Source of the DNA: Streptomyces antimycoticus
Lineage (GTDB): Bacteria > Actinomycetota > Actinomycetes > Streptomycetales > Streptomycetaceae
DNA length: 64,000 nt
NCBI RefSeq assembly: GCF_005405925.1
Contig: NZ_BJHV01000001.1
Span: forward strand, 186,001-250,000
Reading direction: 5' to 3'
Shown: in pieces, positions 26,558-36,035 of the stretch
How the letters are laid out: every line of letters begins with the position of its first letter
Position numbering within the stretch: the stretch's first letter is position 1
The notes under the pieces: model-generated
Database searches by the model: none
What the model saw: only the letters and a program-made list of their open reading frames with translations
What the model was told of the DNA's origin: nothing
Translations under genes and position numbers: made by a program

Positions 26558-28048
26558 TCACGGCTTCTTCATCGTCGGACGGATCACTGCCATACGGGTC
26601 ACGGTGAGCTCTTCGATGGCGAACCTCGGGCCCTCCCGTCCGGCCCCGGAGTCCTTCACACCGCCGTACGGCATGACATCGGAACGGAACCCGGGAACCT
26701 CGTTGACGACCACTCCGCCCACCTCCAGACGGTCCAGAGCGGCGAACGCGGTGTCCAGGGCACTGGTGTAGACGCTCGCGTGCAGTCCGTAGCGTGAGTC
26801 GTTGACCAGGTCGAAGGCGGTCTCCAGATCGGGGACGGACCGTACGGCGACCACGGGGCCGAACACTTCCTCGTCCCAGACGGCGAGGGCGCGGTCCACA
26901 TCGAGCAGCAGGGCGGGCTCGATCACACCATCGGTGACCGAGCCTCCGGCCACCAGCGACGCCCCCGCCTCCACCGCCTCGGCCAGCCATGCGCGCACCC
27001 GCTCGGTCGACCGCTTGTCGATGAGTGCCGAGACGCGCGTCTGCGGATCGCGGGGATCGCCCACGGCCACCTGGGCCACTCGCTCCGTCAGGCGGGCCAC
27101 GAACTCCTTCCGCACGGAGTCCACCACGATGACCCGCTGCACGCTGATGCACGCCTGGCCCGACGCGTAGTACCCGCCGCGCACCACCGCATCGGCTGCG
27201 GCGTCGAGGTCGGCGTCGGCGGCCACCACCAGGGCGGCGTTGGAGCCGAGTTCGAGCAGCACCTTGGTGGGTGCCGCGTCCCGGGCGATCTGGTGGCCGA
27301 CGGCGGCGGAACCGGTGAAGGACACCGCTCCGATCCGGCGGTCGGTGGTCAGCGCGATGCCCACCTCGGGGCCCCCGGTCACCAGCTGCACCGCGGCCTG
27401 GGGCGCGCCGCCGGCGCGCAGGGCCTCGCGGAGGAGGTGCACCAGCCACAGGGTGGCCAGCGGGGTCTGCGGGGCGGGCTTGACGATGATCGGGCAGCCG
27501 GCGGCCAGCGATGGGGCGATCTTGTGCGCGGCGAGCAGCAGCGGATAGTTGAAGCCCGCGATGCCCACCACCACGCCAATCGGCTTGCGGGTCCAGAAGC
27601 CGAGCAGCCCCTCCCCCGACGGCAGCAGGTCCAGCGGCACCGTCTCCCCGTGCAGCCGGGCCACTTCCTCGGCCGCCGTGAGCAGGGTCAGCAGGGTGCG
27701 GTCCACCTCCACCCGGCAGTCGACCAGCGGCTTGCCGGTCTCCAGGACGAGGAGCCGCTCGAAGTCCGCGCGCCGGGAGGCGAGCGCCTCGTGCGTCCCG
27801 AGGAGCGCCGCCCGGCGTATGTGCGAGGGGAGCCGGCCGACGCGCTCGCGGACCGCGAGGGCCGCGTCGACCGCGTGGCGAGCGAGGGCGGTGTCCCCGA
27901 TCGGCGCCCCTGCGACGAGCGTCCCGTCGTAGGGGAAACGGACGTCCTCGGTGGCGGGTGCCTCCACCCAGGTGTCGCCGATGGGAAGACCCTCGGGAAA
28001 CTCCTTCGCCACGGGGCTTTCGCCGACGGGTTCGGCATGGGTCGTCAC
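26558..28048 (-). CDS. NAD(P)-dependent aldehyde dehydrogenase
   Basis: This 496-aa enzyme oxidises an aldehyde to a carboxylate. It has the general-base Glu266 (LLELGSN), the nucleophile Cys300 (GQACIS), the nucleotide fold GFNYPL...KPAPQTP and SFTGSAAVG. It belongs to the aldehyde/succinate-semialdehyde-dehydrogenase type, close to benzaldehyde/vanillin-dehydrogenase-like sequences. The GTG start overlaps the stop of the ATPase gene and has GGGAG upstream. Confidence 0.9.
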   Translation of the reverse strand: MTTHAEPVGESPVAKEFPEGLPIGDTWVEAPATEDVRFPYDGTLVAGAPIGDTALARHAVDAALAVRERVGRLPSHIRRAALLGTHEALASRRADFERLLVLETGKPLVDCRVEVDRTLLTLLTAAEEVARLHGETVPLDLLPSGEGLLGFWTRKPIGVVVGIAGFNYPLLLAAHKIAPSLAAGCPIIVKPAPQTPLATLWLVHLLREALRAGGAPQAAVQLVTGGPEVGIALTTDRRIGAVSFTGSAAVGHQIARDAAPTKVLLELGSNAALVVAADADLDAAADAVVRGGYYASGQACISVQRVIVVDSVRKEFVARLTERVAQVAVGDPRDPQTRVSALIDKRSTERVRAWLAEAVEAGASLVAGGSVTDGVIEPALLLDVDRALAVWDEEVFGPVVAVRSVPDLETAFDLVNDSRYGLHASVYTSALDTAFAALDRLEVGGVVVNEVPGFRSDVMPYGGVKDSGAGREGPRFAIEELTVTRMAVIRPTMKKP

Positions 28049-28926
28049 GGTTGGTACTCCCGGTTGAGGTCGGCCGCCGACACCCCGGACAGTGCCTTGC
28101 CCAGGGTCGGAACGGCGGAGATCAGCCTGCGTGTGTAGGAATGTTGCGGATCCTCGTACACCTGCTCCGTGGCCCCGGTCTCCACGATCTGCCCGTTGTG
28201 CATGACCGCGACCTGGTCGCACACATGGCGGACCACGGACAGGTCGTGGGAGACGAAGACCAGCGTGAGGTTCAACTCGTCGACGAGGTCGGCGATGAGG
28301 TTGAGCACCTGGGCCCGTACGGACACGTCCAGGGCGCTCACCGGCTCATCGGCCACGATGATCTTCGGGCGGGGGGCCAGAGCGCGTGCGATCGAGATGC
28401 GCTGCCGCTGGCCGCCGGAGAACTGGTGCGGATACCGGTCCGCCGCGTCGGCGCGCAGGCCGACGGCCTCGAGCAATTCGGCCACCCGCTCCCGCCGGTT
28501 CCCGTGTCCCTGCGCGACGAGTGGCTCGGCCACGATGTCGCCGACCCGCATGCGCGGGTCCAGTGAACTCATCGGGTCCTGGAACACGAGCTGGAGCCGC
28601 TCGCGGACGAACCGCAGCTGTCTCTCCCGGAGCCCGGTGATGTCCCGGCCGTCGATCGCGACGCTGCCACTGGTGGGGCGGTCGAGCCCGGCCAGAATCC
28701 GCAGCAGGGTCGACTTGCCGCACCCCGACTCGCCCACGATGCCGAACCGTTGCCCCGCGGGGACGGCGAAGCTGACGCCGCGCAGCGCGTGCACCGGCGG
28801 GCTGGGGTGGCGCAGCGAGGTACGAGGCCGCCGGTAGTCGCGGGTGACGTCGCGGACGCTGATGGCATCCGCCGGGCCGGTCCGCGGCCCGGGGGCTTGG
28901 GGGTCGCTGGTCGGCTGCTCAGCCAT
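28045..28926 (-). CDS. oligopeptide-type ABC transporter ATPase, DppF/OppF-like
   Basis: This 293-aa ATPase has Walker A GESGCGKST, the Q-loop FQDPMSSLDPRMRVGDIVAEPL, signature FSGGQRQR and Walker B IIVADEP. The C-terminal HSYTRRLISAVP segment is standard for DppF/OppF. It overlaps both neighbours by a few bases. With the DppD-like ATPase it powers the DppB/DppC-like channel. Confidence 0.92.
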   Translation of the reverse strand: MAEQPTSDPQAPGPRTGPADAISVRDVTRDYRRPRTSLRHPSPPVHALRGVSFAVPAGQRFGIVGESGCGKSTLLRILAGLDRPTSGSVAIDGRDITGLRERQLRFVRERLQLVFQDPMSSLDPRMRVGDIVAEPLVAQGHGNRRERVAELLEAVGLRADAADRYPHQFSGGQRQRISIARALAPRPKIIVADEPVSALDVSVRAQVLNLIADLVDELNLTLVFVSHDLSVVRHVCDQVAVMHNGQIVETGATEQVYEDPQHSYTRRLISAVPTLGKALSGVSAADLNREYQP

Positions 28927-29995
28927 GGCCGGCCTCCTGGTTGGTGGGGGTGCCGGTTCCGGGTGTGCCGCTCTCGGACACCGGGTGGAAGCAGGCGTAG
29001 CCGGAGTCCGGCCCGGTCGCCACCCATTCCGGCCGGGTGGCGCACACCTCGGTCGCCTGGGCGCATCTGTTCCTGAAGACGCATCCGACGGGGAACTGTC
29101 CCGCGGGCGGAACCGACCCGCCGATGGTGACCAGCCGGCCGCGGTCGTCGACCACGGTCAGGTCGGAGGCGCCGATCAGGCCCTGGGTGTAGCGGTGCCG
29201 GGGGCGGGTGAACACCTCCCGGACCGGGCCGGACTCGACCACCCGCCCGCCGTACATGACCATGACCCGCTCGCAGGCGGTGGCCACCACGGCCAAGTCG
29301 TGGGTGATGAAGAGCATGGCCGACCTGCGGTCCTTTACGCCCCGCACGATCAGGTCGAGCACCCGCGCCTGCACCGTGACATCGAGTGCGGTGGTGGGTT
29401 CGTCGCAGACCAGGAGCGCGGGGTCGTTCGCGAGGGCGATGGCCAGCACCACGCGCTGCCGCTGGCCGCCGGAGAACTGGTGCGGGTAGGCGTCGGCGGC
29501 GACCGCGGGATCGGGAAGTCCCACCTGGTCGAGGAGTTCGACGGCGGCGGCGCGAGCGGACGCCCGGTCGGGCCTGGTCCGGTGGATCAGCAGTACCTCG
29601 GCGATCTGCCGCCCGATCTTCATCGTGGGGTTCAGAGCGGTCATGGGCTCCTGGAAGACCATGGCGATCTCCTTGCCCCGCACCCGGGACATCCGCGCCT
29701 CGTCGGCCCCCACCAGGTCGTGGCCGACTCCGGCGAGCCGCACCGAACCCGTGGCCCGGAGCTCCTCGGGAAGCAGGCCCATCACGCTCAGCGCGGTCAG
29801 CGACTTGCCCGACCCCGACTCGCCGATCAGGCCGACCCGTTCGCCCGCCCGGATGGTGAAGTCGACGTCTTCGACGAGCTTGCGGCCGCCCACCGCGACG
29901 TCCAGATTCCGAACGGTCAATACGTCATCGGGAGAGCCGGGAGAGTCGGCGGAGCCCGCTGCGGAGGCCGGTGCCGTGTCAGGTGCCGGGGTCAT
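28919..29995 (-). CDS. oligopeptide-type ABC transporter ATPase, DppD/OppD-like
   Basis: This 358-aa ATPase has Walker A GESGSGKS, Q-loop FQEPMTALNPTMKIGRQIAEVL, signature FSGGQRQR and Walker B LLVCDEPTTALDVTVQ. A C-terminal oligopeptide-transporter domain carries the conserved cysteines (VGCVFRNRCAQATEVCATRP...YACFHP) that can hold a 4Fe-4S cluster in this family. ATGA overlap with the permease gene upstream. Confidence 0.92.
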   Translation of the reverse strand: MTPAPDTAPASAAGSADSPGSPDDVLTVRNLDVAVGGRKLVEDVDFTIRAGERVGLIGESGSGKSLTALSVMGLLPEELRATGSVRLAGVGHDLVGADEARMSRVRGKEIAMVFQEPMTALNPTMKIGRQIAEVLLIHRTRPDRASARAAAVELLDQVGLPDPAVAADAYPHQFSGGQRQRVVLAIALANDPALLVCDEPTTALDVTVQARVLDLIVRGVKDRRSAMLFITHDLAVVATACERVMVMYGGRVVESGPVREVFTRPRHRYTQGLIGASDLTVVDDRGRLVTIGGSVPPAGQFPVGCVFRNRCAQATEVCATRPEWVATGPDSGYACFHPVSESGTPGTGTPTNQEAGHG

Positions 29996-30869
29996 CGGCG
30001 ATCCTCCATCTTGGGGTCGAAGCGGTCGCGCAGGCCGTCACCGAGCAGATTGAATCCGAGCACCGCCACCGCGATCGCGATGCCCGGAAACACGGCGAGC
30101 CGGGGGGCGATCGACAGCATCTCCTGGCTCTCCTGCAGCATCCGGCCCCAGGACGGTGTGGGGGCGGGGTTCCGAAGCCCAGGAAGGACAGCGCGGCTTC
30201 GGCGAGTACGGCGATGGCGAAGCCCACCGACGCCTGCACGATGACCAGACCGCTGACGTTGGGCAGGACATGCCGCACGGCGATCGCGAACGGCCCGCGG
30301 CCCGCGGCGCGCGCGGCGATGACGTATTCGGTCCGCATGACCTGCAGCGTGCCGCCGCGGATCAGCCGGGCGAAATGGGGGATGGACGCGATGCCGATGG
30401 CGACCATCGCGACCAGCGTGCCGGCGCCGTACACGGCGGAGAACATGATGGTCAGCAGGAGCGCCGGGAAGGCGAGAATCAGATCGTTGCCGCGCATGAG
30501 CAGCTCGCCGAACCAGCCGGGCGCCATTCCGGCGACGATGCCGAGGGGCACTCCGACCAGGGCGGCGACTCCCACCGCCACGAAGCCGACAAAGAGTGTG
30601 GTGCGCGAGCCCATCATGATCTGGCTGAACACGTCGCGGCCGAATTTGTCCGTGCCGAACCAGTATTCCGACGACGGCGTCTCCAGCCGCGCGGCGGGGT
30701 TCACCAGGGTCGGATCGTGCGGGGTCCACACGAAGGAGAGCAGCGCCATGCCGAGTACGGCCACGACGATGAGAGCGCCCACCAGGAGGCTGCCCGGCAC
30801 CGGGCGGCGCCGCCGGCGGCCCTCGGGCGCCGCGGACACGACCGCGGCTTCGGTGTTCGGAGCACTCAT
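29992..30869 (-). CDS. oligopeptide-type ABC permease, DppC-like (frameshifted)
   Basis: This inner-membrane channel subunit is about 292 aa when corrected. The reading runs from MSAPNTEAAV through FGTDKFGRDVFSQIMMGSR and the ATPase-contact loop to LSFLGFGTPPP, where the frame breaks at the G5 run 30160-30164 (C5 on the coding strand). One extra base restores TPSWGRMLQES and the normal ending GDGLRDRFDP, with a stop that overlaps the DppD start. The precise fit after correction argues for an under-called base, not decay. Confidence 0.88.
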
Positions 30870-31815
30870 GACGCACCCACCCTCAGCCGCGGGTCGATCA
30901 GCAGATAGATGATGTCCACCAGGAAGTTCACGAGCAGCACCGCCGTTGCGATGATCATGACCACGTCCTGCACCAGGATGAGGTCGCGGTTGGAGACGCT
31001 GTCCAGCAGCAGGCTCCCGAGCCCGGGGATGACGAAGACCCGTTCGATGACGACGGCACCCACCAGCAGCGTGGCGAGTTGCAGCGCCAGGACGGTGACC
31101 ACCGGCACCGCCGCGTTCCGCAGGCCGTGCCGCAGCAGGGCCTGCGTCGGACGGAGTCCCTTGGCGCGAGCGGTGCGCAGATAGTCCTCCCTGAGGACAT
31201 CGAGCACGGCGCTGCGGACATAGCGGGTGAGCACTGCCCCCTGCACCACGCCGAGGGACAGTGCGGGCAGCACCAGCTGTTTGAGGAACAGGACCGGATC
31301 CTCCACCGGAGGTGTCCAGCCGTTCGCCGGCAGCCACCCGAGCCCCACCGCGAACACGGTGATCAGGAGGATGCCCGCGAGGAAGGCCGGGACGGCCACG
31401 CCGATCTGGGACAGGGCCGAGAGGATGAGCCCGGACGGCCTGCGGTGCCGCACGGCCATGACCATGCCCATGGGGATCGCCACGATGCAGGCGATCACCA
31501 TCCCGGTGCCGACGAGCCACAGGGTGACCTGGAGGCGGTCGGAGATCTGCGGGCCGATCGGCGCGTGTGAGATGTAGGAGTTGCCCGGGTCGAAGGTCAC
31601 CAGTCCGTGGATCCAGCTCAGGTACTGCTCCACGAGCGGCCGGTTGAGCCCGAACTGCTCGCGCAGTTGCGCCACCGCGGTGTCCGAGGCGCTGGTGCCG
31701 AGTGCGACGCGGGCCGGATCCCCGGCAGGACCGCCATGAACGCGAACACCAGCACGGAGCTCACGGCAAGGCTGGCCAGGAGGATCGCGATCCGCTGCGT
31801 CAGACGGACGATCAT
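30866..31815 (-). CDS. oligopeptide-type ABC permease, DppB-like (frameshifted)
   Basis: This is the partner channel subunit, about 316 aa when corrected. It begins MIVRLTQRIAILLASLAVSS with the first membrane helix and FAFMAVLPG. Here the frame breaks at the C4 run 31720-31723. One extra base gives the family motif LPGDPAR and continues into VAQLREQFGLNRPLVEQYLSW and the remaining helices. The coupling loop EDYLRTARAKGL is present. The start follows AAAGGCGG. Uncorrected, only 269 aa from an internal start remain. Confidence 0.87.
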
Positions 31816-31831
31816 GGGTTGAGGCCGCCTT

Positions 31832-33346
31832 TCATGACCGGCCCAGGCCGGTGAGGTCCAGTGACTCGGAGACGGTGTTCACCGGCAGGCCGGTGATGTC
31901 CTTGTTCGCCACCATCAGGTTCGGGAGCAGGAACAGCCAGTCGGCCGCGGCGTCCTTGGACAGCAGCCGGGCAGCCGCCCGCATGGAGGTGATCTGCTCC
32001 TGCTGGGTGCCCTGGTCCGCCTTCTTCAGCAGCGCGCGGAATTCAGGGCTGTCGTAGCGCGTGTAGGAGGTCTTGCTCCCGAACACCGCCTGCATGTCGC
32101 GGGGTTCCACATGGCCGATGATGGACATGTCGTAGTCGGCGTTCTTGAACACGGTGGTCAGCCAGGCGGCGGGGAACTCCAGTTGGTCGAGCTCGACCTT
32201 GAACCCGGCCTGTTCGAGCTGGCTCTTGACCACGGTGCCGCACGCGGTGGCATAGGGCAGCGTAGGAAGCCGCAGCCGCAGCGTACGGCCGGCCTGGCCG
32301 GACTCCTCGAGGAGCTTCCTGGCCTTGCCGCGGTTGTACGGGTACGCGTTCGTGAGGTTCTGGTACCACGGGTCGGTCGGCGGGACCATGCTGCCGATGA
32401 GCTTGCCGCGGCCCGCCCAGCAGGTGTCCATCAGGGCTTTGTGGTCGATGGCGTAGCGGACTGCCTGGCGTACCTTCGGATTCTTCAGCGGGCCCGAGCC
32501 ATTGTTGAGGGAGAGGACCACCTCGCCGTTGGTCGTGCCCTCGATGACCTTGTACTTCGGGTTGTTCGCGAACCGGTACAGGGAATCCGGGGACTGCATC
32601 GTGCCGATCACATTGATGGTGCCCGTGAGCAGCGCGTTGTTCATGGCCGTCGGGTCCTTGAAGTACTTGAGGGTGACCGACGCGAAGTGCGGCTTGCGCC
32701 CCCAGTAGTCATGACGACGGGCCAGCGTGATCGAGTCGCCGCGGTTCCACTTCTTCACCACATACGGGCCGGTGCCCACCGGCTCGGTGGCCAGCTTGTC
32801 CACGCCGGTCCTGCTGAACATCGCGCCGACGCGGGTGGTCATCCGGTACAGCCAGTCGTTGCTCGGCCGCTTCAGGGTGACCTTCAGCTCGGTGGGCGAC
32901 ACCGCCCGCGCCGTATCGACGACATCCATCTGGGCCTTCTGCGCGATCGTCCAGTCGGACTTGACGCGTCCGATGGAGAACGCTGCGTCCTTGGCCGTGA
33001 AGGGTGCGCCATTGCTGAACCTGGCGTTCTTCACCAGGTGGAAGGTGTACGTCTCGCGGTCCTTGGACAGGGTCCACGACGTGGCCAGTTGCGGCCGTAT
33101 CTTCCCGGATTGGTCCAGCTTCACCAGGTTCTCGTAGACGTTGTTGAGCAGTGCCTGCGAAATGGCGGCACCTTCGGTCTTGGTGAAGTCGAAGTTGGCC
33201 GGCTCGGCGGTGAGGCCGATGTTCAGGGCGTTCTTCCCGGTGCCGCCGGATGCCGTGGACCCGGCCGAGCAGCCTGCCAACAGCAGGCATGCGAGCGTGG
33301 CCGCGAGGGTCCCGGCCCCCCGCACCGGCCGCCTGGTATGTCTCAT
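31832..33346 (-). CDS. peptide/nickel-type ABC substrate-binding lipoprotein
   Basis: This 504-aa SBP family-5 receptor has a signal peptide and lipobox LLAGC (Cys26). Family features are LATSWTLSKDRETYTFHLVKNARFSNGAPFTAKD, GTGPYVVKKWNRGDSITL and VRQAVRYAIDHKAL. Members bind peptides, but many serve opines, sugars or aromatic/amide compounds, so the ligand is open. It sits between the dehydrogenase (5 bp upstream) and the DppB-like permease (16 bp downstream). Confidence 0.9.
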   Translation of the reverse strand: MRHTRRPVRGAGTLAATLACLLLAGCSAGSTASGGTGKNALNIGLTAEPANFDFTKTEGAAISQALLNNVYENLVKLDQSGKIRPQLATSWTLSKDRETYTFHLVKNARFSNGAPFTAKDAAFSIGRVKSDWTIAQKAQMDVVDTARAVSPTELKVTLKRPSNDWLYRMTTRVGAMFSRTGVDKLATEPVGTGPYVVKKWNRGDSITLARRHDYWGRKPHFASVTLKYFKDPTAMNNALLTGTINVIGTMQSPDSLYRFANNPKYKVIEGTTNGEVVLSLNNGSGPLKNPKVRQAVRYAIDHKALMDTCWAGRGKLIGSMVPPTDPWYQNLTNAYPYNRGKARKLLEESGQAGRTLRLRLPTLPYATACGTVVKSQLEQAGFKVELDQLEFPAAWLTTVFKNADYDMSIIGHVEPRDMQAVFGSKTSYTRYDSPEFRALLKKADQGTQQEQITSMRAAARLLSKDAAADWLFLLPNLMVANKDITGLPVNTVSESLDLTGLGRS

Positions 33347-33351
33347 ATGTT

Positions 33352-34425
33352 CTACCCCTGGCTTTCCATGGTGTGCAGGACGGCGGATGCCACCTCCGCC
33401 GTGGTGGCGTTGCCGCCGAGGTCGGCCGTGTGGTGCCGGGCGTCGCGCAAGGTGGCCGCCACCGCATCGCGGACGCGGCGAGCCGCTCCGACGTGTCCGA
33501 GGTCGTCGAGCAGCATCGCGCCGGAGAGCATGCAGGCCACCGGATTCGCCACGCCCTTACCGGCGATGTCGGGTGCGGAGCCGTGCACGGGTTCGTAGAT
33601 ACCCGGCACGTCGGCGCCCGGAAGGACGTTGGCGCTGGGCGCCATGCCCATACCGCCGGCCAGCACCGCGGCGAGATCGGACAGGATGTCGCCGAACAGG
33701 TTGCTCGCGAGCAGCACATCAAGGGATCGCGGAGCCTGGATCATACGGGCGGCCATGGCGTCCACCAGCACCGTTTCCAGCCGGACCGCCGGATAGTGCT
33801 CGCCGACCTCGCGCACCACCCGGTCCCACAGCGGATAGCCGTATCGCATCGCGTTGGACTTGGTCACCAGAGACAGATGTCCCGACCGCCGGCCGGCCAG
33901 GACGAAGGCCTGGTGCGCCGCCCGCTCGATGGCGCGACGGGAGTGCACGGCGACCTCGATGCCGAGATCGTGTCCGCTGCCGGCGTGCGCCGCCCCGCCG
34001 GCACCGACGTACTCGCCCTCGGTGTTCTCGCGCACGATCACCAGGTCCACGCCATCGGTGTCACGCACCTTGGTGGGAACGCCGGGGAACGCGCGCACCG
34101 GGCGGAGGTTCACGGCGAGGTCGAGCTGCTGCCGCAAGCCGATGATCAGGCCCCAGACCAGTTCGTGCTCCGGCACATCGGGACGTCCGACGGCGCCGAA
34201 CAGCACGGCGTCCGCCCTCTTGACGAGGTCGGCCGCATCGGCCGGCATCGCCGCGCCCTGCCGGAGGTACCGCTCGCCTCCCCAGTCGTACGAGGTCACA
34301 TCGAGCCGGTGGCCTTCGGCCTCCAGCGCGGTCCGGAGCGTGGGCACGGTCGCCGCGACGACCTCGGGGCCGATCCCGTCACCCGGTATGACGGCGAGCC
34401 GCACGACCTCGGAGTCCCGCGCCAT
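33352..34425 (-). CDS. isopropylmalate/tartrate dehydrogenase-like beta-decarboxylating dehydrogenase
   Basis: This 357-aa enzyme oxidises a (2R,3S)-type 2-hydroxy acid and usually decarboxylates it with NAD(P). Family motifs are IPGDGIGPEV, VIVRENTEGEYVG, the catalytic VDAMAARMI region, SNLFGDILSDLAA and YEPVHGSAPDIAGKG. The wording is nearer to tartrate/homoisocitrate-like enzymes of catabolic clusters than to biosynthetic LeuB, and no leuACD are nearby. ATG 34423-34425 is chosen because AAAGG lies eight bases away; a GTG nine bases further out is possible. It is the first gene of the leftward importer operon. Confidence 0.85.
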   Translation of the reverse strand: MARDSEVVRLAVIPGDGIGPEVVAATVPTLRTALEAEGHRLDVTSYDWGGERYLRQGAAMPADAADLVKRADAVLFGAVGRPDVPEHELVWGLIIGLRQQLDLAVNLRPVRAFPGVPTKVRDTDGVDLVIVRENTEGEYVGAGGAAHAGSGHDLGIEVAVHSRRAIERAAHQAFVLAGRRSGHLSLVTKSNAMRYGYPLWDRVVREVGEHYPAVRLETVLVDAMAARMIQAPRSLDVLLASNLFGDILSDLAAVLAGGMGMAPSANVLPGADVPGIYEPVHGSAPDIAGKGVANPVACMLSGAMLLDDLGHVGAARRVRDAVAATLRDARHHTADLGGNATTAEVASAVLHTMESQG

Positions 34426-34446
34426 GGACGACACCTTTCGTTGTGA

Positions 34447-34467
34447 CTGGCCTGACCAGTAAGCTCA
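34447..34467. promoter_or_regulatory. putative GntR operator, importer side
   Basis: CTGGCCTGACCAG (34447-34459) followed by TAAGCTCA lies between the divergent dehydrogenase and amidase genes. It differs from the sulfatase-side site at two positions over 21 bases and has the same orientation. It is just upstream of the importer operon start and about 110 bp from the amidase-GntR operon. Sharing by two paralogous FadR-type regulators suggests joint control. Confidence 0.6.
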
Positions 34468-34576
34468 TTTGCCAGGTACCGTGACGACTGAAACTGCTCT
34501 TGTCAAGGGTTCGAATGTCCGAGGTATCGCCAGGGAGGCACTTCCCAGCGGTAGCTGGGGGAGAAGGAGACTGCGG

Positions 34577-36035
34577 GTGCTCACGGAACAAGGCCTGGCC
34601 ACCATGCCGGCCGTCGAGATGGTGGCCCGATTCGCTGACCGCACGTTGTCGCCGGTCCAGGTCCACGACGCCGTCCAGTCGGTCATCGAGGCGCGCGAGA
34701 GTGTGCTCAACGCGTTCTGGGTGCGGGATCCGGACGAGTCCCGCAAGGCGGCCCAGGCCAGTGAGGCCCGATGGGCGGCGGGGGAACCGCTCGGGTCCAT
34801 CGACGGTGTGCCCGTGACGCTGAAGGAGAACGTCGCCCGCAGGGGCGTCCCCATGCCCTCGGGCAACGCGGGGACCGATCCGGTCGTCCCGGAAGCGGAC
34901 GCGCCCATCACCGCGCGGGTCCTCGAATCCGGCGGGGTGATCCTCGGGTCGACCGTGATGCCGGACTGGGGCATGCTCTCCTCGGGGTCTCCAGCCGGCA
35001 CGGCATCTCGCGCAGCCCCTGGAACGCCGCCTGGACCACCGGCGGTTCCAGTTCCGGTGCGGGGGCCGCGGCCGCCGGGGGGTATGGTCCGCTCCACGTG
35101 GGCACCGACATCGGGGGATCGATCCGGCTGCCGGGCACCTGGCTGGGGCTCGCCACGCTCAAGCCCAGCTACGGGAGGATCCCGCTGGACGCCCCGTACC
35201 TGGGGCGCGCCGCCGGGCCCATGGCACGCACCGTGGCGGACGCGGCCCTGTTCATGGGTGTCCTGAGCCAACCGGATCCCCGGGACTGGACAAGCCTGCC
35301 GCCGCAGGACATCGACTGGTCGGCACCGAGCGGCGAGGTGCGCGGACTGCGGGTGGGGGTGCACCTGGACGCCGGCTGCGGGGAGCCGTGCGACGCCGAG
35401 ATCCTCGCCGCGGTGAACCGCGCGGCCGCGGTCTTCGAGGCGGCGGGAGCCGTCGTGGAGCCCGTCGAGCCGTTTATGCGCCAGGATCTCCTGGACGACC
35501 TGGATCTGTTCTGGCGGGTGCGGTCCTGGAACGACTTCCGCGCGCTGACGCCCGAGGCCGGGCTGCGCGTCCACCCCCACATCATCAGGTGGTGCCAGGG
35601 GGCGCGGACGTAGCGGGCACGCGGGTGCTCGAGTGCTACCAGCAGATCATGCGCCTCCAGGCACGGACCGTGACGGCGACGGACCCGTACGATCTGGTGC
35701 TCTCGCCGGTGGCTCCGGTGGCGGCGTTTCCCGCCGAGCAGCCGATGCCGTTCACGGGGGACGCCAAGACCATGGCCCACATCGGCTTCACCGCGCCGTA
35801 CAACATGTCGGGGCAGCCCGCGGCGACCGTCAACTGCGGCTTTACGGCGGACCGTCGGCCCATCGGGGTGCAGATCGCGGGTCGCCGCTTCGACGATCTC
35901 GGCGTCTTGAGGGCGGCGGCGTGGTACGAACGGAACCGGCCCGCCGACGCGGTCCCGGACTGGCCGGACAGCGCCCCCGGTGCGCCCTCCGGGGAGAAGA
36001 CGACATGTACCACGCTCGAAGGGAAGCAGTCGTGA
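34577..36035 (+). CDS. amidase (amidase signature family), two frameshifts
   Basis: The GTG start has AAGGAG seven bases upstream. Three consecutive frames together give one amidase of about 486 aa. The first holds the catalytic lysine (VTLKENV), the second GGSSSG and GTDIGGSIRLP with both catalytic serines, and the third the C-terminal QIAGRRFDDLGVL segment. The breaks are at G4 34984-34987 and G5 35598-35602, and one added G at each restores continuous homology. The stop overlaps the GTG of the GntR gene. It may hydrolyse the imported compound or an intermediate. The N-terminal region is distinct from the amidase at 2321. Confidence 0.85.

Noticed and set aside
26553..27449. N-terminal extension of the SDR gene to about 560 residues
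   Set aside because: The added part lies antisense to nothing but in the wrong frame across the aldehyde dehydrogenase gene. The SDR begins normally at 26552 with its own ribosome-binding site.
33352..34425. Biosynthetic leuB (leucine pathway)
   Set aside because: No leuA, leuC or leuD are nearby. The gene heads a catabolic importer operon, and its sequence wording is nearer to tartrate/homoisocitrate-type dehydrogenases.
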